Below are positions 26,173-33,621 of a stretch of 35,644 bases of DNA, one piece after another; positions within the stretch are counted from its first letter, which is position 1; every line of letters begins with the position of its first letter. Below the pieces are notes generated by a model. That model had not been told where the DNA came from. It saw only the letters and a list, made by a program, of their open reading frames with translations, and searched no databases. The translations under genes and the position numbers were made by a program. The stretch is from Candidatus Thorarchaeota archaeon (GTDB taxonomy: Archaea > Asgardarchaeota > Thorarchaeia > Thorarchaeales > Thorarchaeaceae), in the NCBI GenBank assembly GCA_004524565.1, contig SDNZ01000010.1:1-35644 (forward strand), written 5' to 3'.

Positions 26173-28269
26173 TTATTCAACTCTAATATTCGGATTCTTT
26201 GGACTTCGATATCCCCCTGCACGAGCTCCCCATGTGGCCCATCCAGATGTTGATGTTCGTATCTCATTTGCAAGCCCAAAAGATTCTCTGACCGGGATTT
26301 CTGCATCGATCCTGAAAAGACTTCTTTCTGAATTAATCTCAAGAATTTGCCCTTTTCGCTTTGCAAGTATTGCTGATAGAGTTCCTATGTGTTCTTCAGG
26401 TGCACTGATTTCCAATTTGATCCATGGCTCTAACAATATGGGATTTCCACTCATAACACTCTTCCTGATAACATCAAGAAGTGGTTGAGTGATTTCTCTC
26501 CAAGAGGTCTCAGGGGCGGTGTACTTCAATTCAGCTTTGACAATAACAACCCATAATTTTCGCATCTTCTCCCCATTAATCGGTCCATTCTTGATCATAG
26601 TTCGAAAAGCTTCTCTAATCCATTCTACCTCTTCTCCAAATGGATTAACTTTCCCTGAGGCATCAACAAGCCAGCAATTCGATATTGGATCTTTATCGAT
26701 ACTAGTTCCTAACTCCTCGGGTGGATTCTCACCAGTTGGTATCAACACCTTTACTGAGAAACTACTTACTTCTTCAGCTTCAGAAGAATACGTTTTTCCA
26801 TCGGTCGTTATCTGTTCCCGTAATAGAACCATCGGAGTCCCTAGAATTACATCTATCCCAATACGTGCTAGTTTCTCCACAGTAATCTCAACATGAAGTT
26901 CTCCAGCACCTGAAAGTAGCATCTCTCCAGTTTCTGGATTTACTTCAAACTCAAGAGCTGGGTCCGACTTGACATATTCTGCTATAGGTTCAGGAATTAT
27001 TGCAAGATCTGACAGATTCTGAGGTTCAATTGTGTATGTTACGACTGGTTCCATGGGATACTGTAATCCCGTCATCGGGACTATGCTTTTAGCTTTTAGG
27101 CTAACGAGTGTATCACCAACAGCGATATCTTTGATTCCTGTAATGAATGCAAGATTTCCCGCAGGAATTTCAGGAAGGTCAACTCTAGTTTTTGACATTG
27201 AGAGACCTATCTGAAGCGATTTCACTTCCTCTCCAGTTCTAAGATTAATGAGTGGTTTTGCTCTTTGCAATGTTCCAGAGAACACACGAACCGCTGAAAC
27301 TGTTGATGCATGTCTATCTGGTTGAACATCTCCTACAAGACAGATACACGGTCCTTTGGAGTCGCATGTAGTTAGGGCTTCTCCCTCTTTTGAATCAATA
27401 TCTCCTTCCCAAAATGAGGGGATTCTATATTTTTGAGCAATGATTGGATTTGGAAGAACTCTCACCACCGAATCAAGAATGACTCTTGACACAGGATAGG
27501 TATTCATCAAATCTTTGCGTTTCTCTTGCCTGTAGATGACTTCTATTTCCTCAAGAAGCTCAATAAAGGCATTGACAAGATCTGCAGAAGATTTACTCCC
27601 TCCAGTTCTTTGTTTCAAGGTCTCGATATCGATTCCCCATTTATCTAGAGCTGAGCCAACGCTGAGTGATCCCTTATTGAAAGAGACCTCCCACTTCTCC
27701 AGTAGATCATCACCCAGATATTTTCCGAGCATTGCATTGAATTCTCTGACTACTCGATTGATCTCTTCTGCAGTCTTGCGACCGCTAAGTTTTCTCTCTC
27801 GTAGGAGTCTATCTACTTTGTTCACGAATAAGATGGGTTGTACAAGCTCCTGCATTGCTTGTCGAGCCACGGTTTCCGTTTGAACCATTATTCCCTCTAT
27901 GGCATCCACAACTATGATTGCACCATCAGTCAGTCGCAATCCACGTGTCACATGACTAGAGAAATCAATATGACCTGGAGTATCGATGAGATTGATAAGA
28001 TGTTCTTGATTATTCTTTGAATGAATAATTGAAATTCCAGATGCTTTGATTGTTATTCCACGTTCTTGTTCAATGAGGTCATAGTCCAGCAATCTTGCTG
28101 TAGCTGCAACTTCTTTTGAGAGAAGTCCCGAAGCTGCTATTAGCGAGTCTGTTAACGTAGTTTTCCCATGATCAATATGCGCAATAACTGTGACATTCCT
28201 TATTCTCTCTGTTTCTGTCACTAACTCTGCAGCACGTTCTTTTACGAACTTCTTATAGATATGGGACAA
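26173..28269 (-). CDS. Elongation factor 2 paralogue without the diphthamide histidine motif
   Basis: A 698-residue translational GTPase of the EF-2 type. G domain is intact: AHIDHGKT (P-loop), RGIT (switch I), DTPGHIDF (G3), NKVD (G4). It is about 30 residues shorter than usual archaeal EF-2 (about 730). The domain IV tip, where EF-2 has HxDxxHRGxxQ with the diphthamide His, reads KYTAPETSWREITQ (residues 582-595) with no His, and the C-terminal end (GWATWGARAGGYRSPKNP) lacks the usual long tail. Such paralogues with an unmodified or changed tip are known in Asgard and Korarchaeota, beside a canonical EF-2; that this is a paralogue rather than the only EF-2 cannot be checked here. Start is TTG; a TATA-like ATATAATTA lies about 20 bases upstream, suggesting a leaderless message. 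Confidence 0.92.
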   Translation of the reverse strand: MSHIYKKFVKERAAELVTETERIRNVTVIAHIDHGKTTLTDSLIAASGLLSKEVAATARLLDYDLIEQERGITIKASGISIIHSKNNQEHLINLIDTPGHIDFSSHVTRGLRLTDGAIIVVDAIEGIMVQTETVARQAMQELVQPILFVNKVDRLLRERKLSGRKTAEEINRVVREFNAMLGKYLGDDLLEKWEVSFNKGSLSVGSALDKWGIDIETLKQRTGGSKSSADLVNAFIELLEEIEVIYRQEKRKDLMNTYPVSRVILDSVVRVLPNPIIAQKYRIPSFWEGDIDSKEGEALTTCDSKGPCICLVGDVQPDRHASTVSAVRVFSGTLQRAKPLINLRTGEEVKSLQIGLSMSKTRVDLPEIPAGNLAFITGIKDIAVGDTLVSLKAKSIVPMTGLQYPMEPVVTYTIEPQNLSDLAIIPEPIAEYVKSDPALEFEVNPETGEMLLSGAGELHVEITVEKLARIGIDVILGTPMVLLREQITTDGKTYSSEAEEVSSFSVKVLIPTGENPPEELGTSIDKDPISNCWLVDASGKVNPFGEEVEWIREAFRTMIKNGPINGEKMRKLWVVIVKAELKYTAPETSWREITQPLLDVIRKSVMSGNPILLEPWIKLEISAPEEHIGTLSAILAKRKGQILEINSERSLFRIDAEIPVRESFGLANEIRTSTSGWATWGARAGGYRSPKNPNIRVE

Positions 28270-28300
28270 TGTGGTTTAACCCGCCTTCTAATTATATCTT
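28270..28300 (-). promoter_or_regulatory. Leaderless-type promoter of the EF-2 paralogue
   Basis: ATATAATTA at 28287-28295 on the minus strand, with no Shine-Dalgarno before the TTG at 28269. The space suits transcription starting at or close to the start codon. Confidence 0.4.
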
Positions 28301-28867
28301 TCACTTAATGATAACAATCAGTTCATTACATTTTGAACACTGGAACTTTACGGATTTGTCATCGCGCGACATCTCATTCTTGAGTGGTTGTCCACATTTG
28401 CAAACGTATCCTATTAGTCTGGCTGGATTTCCAACGACGAGACCGTGTGCAGGTACATCTTTTGTCACTACCGCACCGCTCCCAATCATGCAGTATTCGC
28501 CTAGAGTAGTATTGCAGACTATAGTTGCATGAGCTCCAATCGAAGCACCTTTCTTGACCAATGTCTTGAAGACTTCCCAATTGTCACCAAAAGCCCGGGG
28601 ATACATATCATTTGTAAATGTCATGTGTGGTCCACAGAAAACATCATCCTCTATGGTTACTCCATGGTAAACTGAAACGCCATTCTGGATTTTTACATTG
28701 TTTCCTATTACAACATCACCATCAATGTATACATCTTTGCCTATATTACACCCCTTACCTAATTTTGCAGTACTCCTCACATGAGCAAAGTGCCAGATAC
28801 GAGTTCCATCTCCAATATCTGCACCTTCATCAACAACAGCAAGTGGGTGAATGAATACGTCTGTCAT
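28301..28867 (-). CDS. UDP-2-acetamido-3-amino-sugar N-acetyltransferase-like hexapeptide transferase (WbpD/WlbB type)
   Basis: A 188-residue left-handed beta-helix (hexapeptide-repeat) acyltransferase. Rows such as IGDGTRIWHFAHV, IGKDVYIDGDVVIGNN and VVTKDVPAHGLVVGNPA, and the FTNDMYPRA loop typical of WbpD/QdtC-type sugar N-acetyltransferases, are all present. A small Zn-ribbon-like tail (CKCG-CSKC) follows. The enzyme would make an N-acetylated amino-sugar nucleotide for surface glycans. The ATG at 28867 is preferred over GTG at 28876; neither has a ribosome-binding site. It ends 31 bases before the EF-2-like start on the same strand. No other glycan gene is adjacent. Confidence 0.88.
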   Translation of the reverse strand: MTDVFIHPLAVVDEGADIGDGTRIWHFAHVRSTAKLGKGCNIGKDVYIDGDVVIGNNVKIQNGVSVYHGVTIEDDVFCGPHMTFTNDMYPRAFGDNWEVFKTLVKKGASIGAHATIVCNTTLGEYCMIGSGAVVTKDVPAHGLVVGNPARLIGYVCKCGQPLKNEMSRDDKSVKFQCSKCNELIVIIK

Positions 28868-28902
28868 GAGCTTCACTAAGGAAAAGATGCATCGTTGCTG
28901 TG

Positions 28903-29517
28903 TTAACTCTTACTCTTCCCACGAGTCTTCTTCGATACAGTAGGATTTGCCCAAAGAGTTCCTCTGTATGTAATTGTGTTAGGACAACCAACACACTTGT
29001 TAATTGTGTATCTACTGCATGATGCACAATCCATCTTACAGGGCCCTTTGGTTGATCCTGTCTGGGTGGGGGATAAATCTAACTGGAGGTATTGAGGAAT
29101 CAGTGGTGCATTTCCAAACCATGTTTCTGATTTTCGAATACCTGGCTCAGTTCTCATACTACAAGTTCCTAGTATAGATTCAAGGCTCCATGTATCTTCT
29201 GCAATCATCATAGCAAAGAGATTGTAAGTGCCCGTGACTGGAGCGAACATCAATAATCTTGGACAATTGGCATACTTCTTCTTGATCTTTTCAGCTACGT
29301 CCATATTCTCAGTCTCTAATCCCAGGAATAGTACCTTTGTATCTACAGCTTCCGAATTGACTCCTGCACTAATCTTGACAAGATTAGCCTTAACTAGTTT
29401 GTCGAGTCTTTTGCTTACTGCGACATGGGACATCCCAAGTGACTTCCCAATTTCAGAAAGACTTGTTCGACCATCTTTTTGCAATATGGACACGAGTTTT
29501 TTATCAGTATCATCCAT
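28903..29517 (-). CDS. Lrp/AsnC-type transcription regulator with C-terminal Cys-rich tail
   Basis: A 204-residue protein. The first 60 residues are a winged helix-turn-helix of the Lrp/AsnC type (LVSILQKDGRTSLSEIGKSL, then HVAVSKRLDKLVKANLV). The middle looks like a ligand-binding alpha/beta domain (FAPVTGTYNLFAMMIAE). A tail unusual for the family follows: CX3CX2CX7CX2C (Cys160, 164, 167, 175, 178) with a CVGCP motif, a likely Zn or iron-sulfur site. A redox- or metal-responsive regulator is suggested, by inference. GGAG precedes the ATG by about 10 bases. Target genes are not known; the neighbouring thymidylate synthase and acetyltransferase are candidates. Confidence 0.85.
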   Translation of the reverse strand: MDDTDKKLVSILQKDGRTSLSEIGKSLGMSHVAVSKRLDKLVKANLVKISAGVNSEAVDTKVLFLGLETENMDVAEKIKKKYANCPRLLMFAPVTGTYNLFAMMIAEDTWSLESILGTCSMRTEPGIRKSETWFGNAPLIPQYLQLDLSPTQTGSTKGPCKMDCASCSRYTINKCVGCPNTITYRGTLWANPTVSKKTRGKSKS

Positions 29518-29611
29518 TTTTCATTTACTCCATGAAATGAAGAGGTACTTACATCCTGTAACTACAGGGCACCATCGAGTTAAAGGACTATTTGAATGCC
29601 GCGGATTGAGC

Positions 29612-30268
29612 TTACACTTCCTCAGCCTTGCTCCAATCATTCTTGTAGATATGTGCATTGACCGAAAGAGTAGTTACTGTACCTTGCGTCAGACCAGTCT
29701 TGTTTGAAACATAGGTGAGAAGTTCACCTAGTGCATATACATTAGCAGGCCATGCTCCATACATATCATTGGAACGAATCATTACTGATAAATCCAACAA
29801 TCCTTCTCGAACCATGAATACGAAATGGTTCAGGCATGGGACCTCATCCACAATAGTGTCTTTTCGTGGGTCCCATGTAGTTGCTATTGCTCGCCTAGAA
29901 TTTGGGCTCTCTTTGAGCTTCGCAATTACATAGTCTATTTGATTGATTTCATCTCCCCATGCATTGAGTCGCTCACCATATGTATAATCAAAATCCATTC
30001 TATCAGGATTCAATAATTGGGTAGCGTATTTTTCTTTTAGTACTCCTTCACTGAATGGATATTTCTTACTCACTCTATCTATGTATGGATCTGCTATGTG
30101 GATCATTACATTGTCGAGCCATCTGGTTCCACTACCTCGCTCATCAACACGAATCATTCCACCATCCATGATCTTCCTAACCACACGAATCCAGCCGTCC
30201 TGCGGACTCTTCGCTTTCAGATACATAGGCATGCTGTTGTCACCATCTTGGATAATTGCTTCCTCCAA
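29612..30268 (-). CDS. thyA: Archaeal-type thymidylate synthase
   Basis: A 218-residue thymidylate synthase of the ThyA family in the short archaeal form (about 220). The active-site Cys is in VPCLNH (Cys145). Phosphate-binding Arg125-Arg126 is in SRRAIATTWDP, and the nucleotide-binding RSNDMYGAWPANVYAL and HIYKND segments are present. It methylates dUMP to dTMP using methylene-pterin; in archaea methanopterin may be the donor, which would tie it to the one-carbon genes at 6616-11532. The start is TTG at 30268 with GGGAG just upstream; the spacing is short, so an alternative start is possible. No dihydrofolate reductase lies nearby. Confidence 0.9.
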   Translation of the reverse strand: MEEAIIQDGDNSMPMYLKAKSPQDGWIRVVRKIMDGGMIRVDERGSGTRWLDNVMIHIADPYIDRVSKKYPFSEGVLKEKYATQLLNPDRMDFDYTYGERLNAWGDEINQIDYVIAKLKESPNSRRAIATTWDPRKDTIVDEVPCLNHFVFMVREGLLDLSVMIRSNDMYGAWPANVYALGELLTYVSNKTGLTQGTVTTLSVNAHIYKNDWSKAEEV

Positions 30269-30500
30269 CAGCTCCCTATTCTAGCTTTTGTCTTCGATTG
30301 TATTTTGTTCATGTTGTCGGAATTTCGAAAATGTTCCGCGCCAAACAAAACGCTGATTTGTTTCATCTATTGGTACATCTTACTAGATACTTGTTCAATA
30401 TAGTGCCCGTAAATTGCAAAATTCCAGTCATTAGCCTTGTTATTTGATGCGGATTTTGTATGACCTTAAGTAGTAGATAACGACGCTCAGGGATGGAACC
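30269..30500. other. Gap before the reductase operon: no gene seen
   Basis: About 230 bases between the thymidylate synthase and a small ORF at 30501. AT-rich, with no tRNA-like or coding pattern that I can support. The promoters of both flanking units should be here. Confidence 0.5.
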
Positions 30501-30629
30501 ATGTACGCCACTTCATTTCCCAGAAATGCGTTAGAGCTTGACCACAGACTGACTCCAGCCGTGGCAATGCTTTTATTCCAAGAACGTCAAATAGTCATTT
30601 ACCCCCTTCTAGCCGGGAGGGAAAATTGA
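30501..30629 (+). CDS. Small ORF (42 residues) in front of redoxin and ribonucleotide reductase
   Basis: Starts with ATG at 30501, with AGGGA at 30489-30493 seven bases upstream, and encodes 42 residues (MYATSFPRNALELDHRLTPA at the start, LAGREN at the end). The TGA at 30627-30629 directly abuts the GTG start of the redoxin gene, the arrangement of translationally coupled genes. It might be a real small protein, a leader peptide controlling the reductase operon, or chance. Codon usage is not decisive. No family is recognised. Confidence 0.4.
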   Translation: MYATSFPRNALELDHRLTPAVAMLLFQERQIVIYPLLAGREN

Positions 30630-30941
30630 GTGATTCATACGCCGGGAGGACTAGCTACGAAGCCGATTCTATACTTGTTCACACAAGACAATTGTGTCAA
30701 TTGCCCTGCAGCAAAAGCTGTGGTCGACGAAGCCTTCAACGGGTCAGACAGTGTCCAGGTGAAAACTGTGGATCTGAATAAGATGGACCCCGACTTTGAG
30801 TTCCTACTTCTGGAACATCAGATATTCATTGCTAGCACTCCATCTATCATACTTGAGAATAACGGCAACATGAAATTACTCTACAGCGGGAAAGTTCCTG
30901 ATATAGATGATATTCGAAGGGAGGTCCAAGACTTCGCATGA
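30630..30941 (+). CDS. Glutaredoxin/thioredoxin-like protein of the reductase operon
   Basis: A 103-residue thioredoxin-fold protein with CxxC motif CVNC (Cys22, Cys25) in LFTQDNCVNCPAAK and the cis-Pro loop STPSIIL. GTG start with AGGGA about eight bases upstream. Its stop overlaps the start of the anaerobic ribonucleotide reductase (ATGA), so it is translationally coupled to it and is the likely electron donor that re-reduces that enzyme's cysteines. This role is an inference from gene order; NrdH-type and glutaredoxin-type donors are known for reductases, though class III enzymes mostly use formate. Confidence 0.88.
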   Translation: MIHTPGGLATKPILYLFTQDNCVNCPAAKAVVDEAFNGSDSVQVKTVDLNKMDPDFEFLLLEHQIFIASTPSIILENNGNMKLLYSGKVPDIDDIRREVQDFA

Positions 30942-33079
30942 CTGACATTCGCAGCACACTGACTGATGTGGAGGATCTTCGCATGAGAGAGAAGAAGATG
31001 CCCAAGGTTCGTACAACCAGCAGTACAATGGAGTCCTTCGATGCAGGCAAGATTATCGACAGTCTAGTTCTTGAGGCTGGTCTTCTTCAGGCGGATGCTC
31101 AACTTATAGCTGTCAGAGTTATGGACAGAATAGTTGCTTCTGGAATCAAATTCCTCTCTGGTCCCCTAATCCGTGAGATGTGTAACAGTGTTCTTGCTGA
31201 GATGGGCTTTGAAAGAGAACGAGTCCTCTATACTCGTGTGGGAATCCCAATGCATGACCTTGGTCTACTCATCAATAATCCTAGTGCTCACACTTCTAAT
31301 GCTAATTTAATGCGTAATCCTGAAACCATTGCAAAACTAGTCCACGACCAGGTGATGGAACAGCACACATATCTGTCAATCCCACCACACCTTGCTGATG
31401 CGCATCTTCGTGGTGATATCTACATCAAAGATAGAGAATACTTTAGCACACGTGATTATTGTGCAACCTGGGATATGCGACAAGTTCTCAAACTTGGTAT
31501 TGCACCTGACGGTCTTGGTGGTATGCACTCGAGTGCTGCAGGTCCAGCACAGCATCTCTCCGTGGCAATGAACCATGCAGCAATCTGGTTGGCTGCAGCT
31601 CAGAGTTCCTTCGCAGGTGGACAGGGTTATTTCTACTTCAACACATTCTTGGCTCCTTACATGAAGGGGCTCTCTTACAAGAAGATCAAGCAATCTGCAC
31701 AGCAACTTATTTTCACCCTCACTCAGCAATATGTTGCTCGTGGTGGTCAGGTCATCTTTAGTAGCGTGGACCTTACTCCTGGCATTCCGAACATTATGAA
31801 GAATGTTCCAGCCGTCCTACCTGGAGGAAAAGAGACCGAGGTCACCTATGGTGATTACGAAGATGAAGCTCGTATGTTCTTCAATGCTTTCATGGAAGTC
31901 ATGATCGAGGGTGATGCAAAGGGTAAGGGATTCGGGTTTCCAAAACCAAATATTGTCCTGCGTAAAGAGTTCATGGGTCCAGAGAATGATGAATCTTGGC
32001 GGCTTGTTGCGGAACTCACTGCAAAGCATGGCTCTCCCTACTTTGAGAATTATCTGAACTGGCGTTCATCTATTGAGGCTGGTTGTAGCAGCTGTTGCTC
32101 ACACCTATGGACTGCCAGCAGTGATGAAGAACTCGAGGAATTCCTCAGCGGCAATATGGTGTTCGGAGCTTCGCAGATGGTGACGCCTAACTTCGGTCGT
32201 GCTGCCTGGTTAGGTCGTGCAGATGAGGACCATTTCTTTGAGAAGGTCGATGCTTTTGTAGAGATGTCCAAGGAGGTCATTCTTGAAAAGAAGCGACTTA
32301 TGGACAAATTGATCGCTAGCGGTAGTGTTCCCTTCTATACCCAACCCAAGCCCAATGGAGAACCCCTGATTGACATGAGCACTCGCGAGTTCCTATTAGG
32401 CACTGTCGGGTTTGATGAGATGGCTCATGTTCTTACTGGGTATCAGCTTCATGAACAAGAGGGAACCCGGTTTGGAATCAAGGTCCTCAAGCATCTGAAG
32501 ACCAAAGCGAAAGAGTTCGAGGAAGAGACAGGTCTCCACTTTGGAGTCACCCGAACTCCTGCAGAGAGTGCAGCTGGTAGACTTGCTGTCAAGGATTACA
32601 AAGCATACCCTGGTATGAGGAAATATCTCAAGGGTGATGCTCCACACGTTTACTACACTAACAGTACAACTCTAGATGTCAGCGCCAATCTTCCATTGAG
32701 TAATAGGATTAAGACTGAGGGAATGTTCCATCCGTGGATGGATGGTGGTGCTCTAACACATGTGTATCTTGGAGAAGCAAATCCTGATCCTGATGCTCTC
32801 TGGGAACTGACCAAGAAAATTGCTACATCCACTTTAAACAGCTACTGGAGCTTCACAAAAGATGTTTTGCAGTGCGGTGCGTGCAACTATCAGGCTGGCA
32901 TAGATTGGAAACGAATCAAGTTCTCTTCTGTTGATGATCTCACTCGTGTTCCGTGCCCAAGATGTGGCCATGTTGGTGTGGAGATTTTTAGTAGGATAAC
33001 CGGTTATTTACAGTCACTTTCGAGCTTCAATCCTGCCAAAAAGCAGGAGTTCTTGGATAGACATAGGTACACACTATAG
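30938..33079 (+). CDS. nrdD: Anaerobic ribonucleoside-triphosphate reductase (class III)
   Basis: A 713-residue class III ribonucleotide reductase, which makes deoxyribonucleotides from NTPs using a glycyl radical. Residues about 1-100 are a regulatory ATP-cone-like start (VRTTSSTMESFDAGKIIDSL). The catalytic barrel has the conserved FNTF, and a Cys-rich GCSSCC stretch. The C-terminal zinc site is C646/C649/C673/C676, followed by the radical Gly689 in RITGYLQS. Oxygen-sensitive, so it marks an anaerobe. The activase NrdG is not in this window. The upstream redoxin overlaps by four bases. A formate-linked or redoxin-linked reduction path cannot be told apart from this sequence. Confidence 0.96.
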   Translation: MTDIRSTLTDVEDLRMREKKMPKVRTTSSTMESFDAGKIIDSLVLEAGLLQADAQLIAVRVMDRIVASGIKFLSGPLIREMCNSVLAEMGFERERVLYTRVGIPMHDLGLLINNPSAHTSNANLMRNPETIAKLVHDQVMEQHTYLSIPPHLADAHLRGDIYIKDREYFSTRDYCATWDMRQVLKLGIAPDGLGGMHSSAAGPAQHLSVAMNHAAIWLAAAQSSFAGGQGYFYFNTFLAPYMKGLSYKKIKQSAQQLIFTLTQQYVARGGQVIFSSVDLTPGIPNIMKNVPAVLPGGKETEVTYGDYEDEARMFFNAFMEVMIEGDAKGKGFGFPKPNIVLRKEFMGPENDESWRLVAELTAKHGSPYFENYLNWRSSIEAGCSSCCSHLWTASSDEELEEFLSGNMVFGASQMVTPNFGRAAWLGRADEDHFFEKVDAFVEMSKEVILEKKRLMDKLIASGSVPFYTQPKPNGEPLIDMSTREFLLGTVGFDEMAHVLTGYQLHEQEGTRFGIKVLKHLKTKAKEFEEETGLHFGVTRTPAESAAGRLAVKDYKAYPGMRKYLKGDAPHVYYTNSTTLDVSANLPLSNRIKTEGMFHPWMDGGALTHVYLGEANPDPDALWELTKKIATSTLNSYWSFTKDVLQCGACNYQAGIDWKRIKFSSVDDLTRVPCPRCGHVGVEIFSRITGYLQSLSSFNPAKKQEFLDRHRYTL

Positions 33080-33085
33080 TGACAT

Positions 33086-33454
33086 TCATTCAGGCTTATT
33101 TCTGATGTAAGCTATAGTTTTTCCAAGTTCCTCAAAGTTACTGAAGGTAATCAGAGACATGTTGATTATCATTATTCCAATCAAGAATGAATCTATTCGA
33201 GCGTATAGAAAGAAAATTCCAATTAGCAAGAAATATGCACAATTGACTAGAAACAAAATCACTAACAAACTAGTTTGATTTCCATCTTGTTTTAGAGGTC
33301 CTTTCTGTTGTGCCTTGTATCCAGCGAGAAAACCCAGACCACTCAGTAATGGAATCAACAAATATCCAAGAGGTTGCACAAGAAAAACTAGGGCAATCTG
33401 AATGAAACCACATGCAGTATTGACAATGACAAGTGCTGCTACACTCCTCTTCAA
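33086..33454 (-). CDS. Small four-helix membrane protein, unknown
   Basis: A 122-residue protein with about four hydrophobic helices (VAALVIVNTACGFIQIALVF, PLGYLLIPLLSGLGFLAGY, SLLVILFLVNCAYFLLIGIF, FLIGIMIINMSLITF). No motif is recognised. The start is TTG at 33454 with no clear ribosome-binding site, so the N-terminus is uncertain. It is convergent with nrdD, seven bases away. Function unknown. Confidence 0.65.
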   Translation of the reverse strand: MKRSVAALVIVNTACGFIQIALVFLVQPLGYLLIPLLSGLGFLAGYKAQQKGPLKQDGNQTSLLVILFLVNCAYFLLIGIFFLYARIDSFLIGIMIINMSLITFSNFEELGKTIAYIRNKPE

Positions 33455-33621
33455 TCACTACCCACCACAGTTATTGAAATCAAAATGTGCTTGTAAACTT
33501 CACCATCCGCAATTTTCTAGCAGCTTCAATCCTACAAATCATCAACTAGTCAATTTTGACTTCATTGGTTCAGTTAGTGTGCAAACTTATATGGATAGAA
33601 GAGATACTATGAAGCAGGTGG

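Noticed and set aside
26489-26896. Open frame of 135 codons antisense to the EF-2 paralogue
   Set aside because: It overlaps a clear conserved gene and shows no recognisable domain.
29228-29707. Open frame of 159 codons antisense to the Lrp/AsnC regulator and thyA end
   Set aside because: Shadow frame over two real genes; no start site signal or homology pattern.
30613-30659. Short direct repeat GCCGGGAGG at 30612-30620 and 30651-30659
   Set aside because: Only two copies of nine bases; the first coincides with the ribosome-binding region of the redoxin gene and the second with its codons, so chance is likely.
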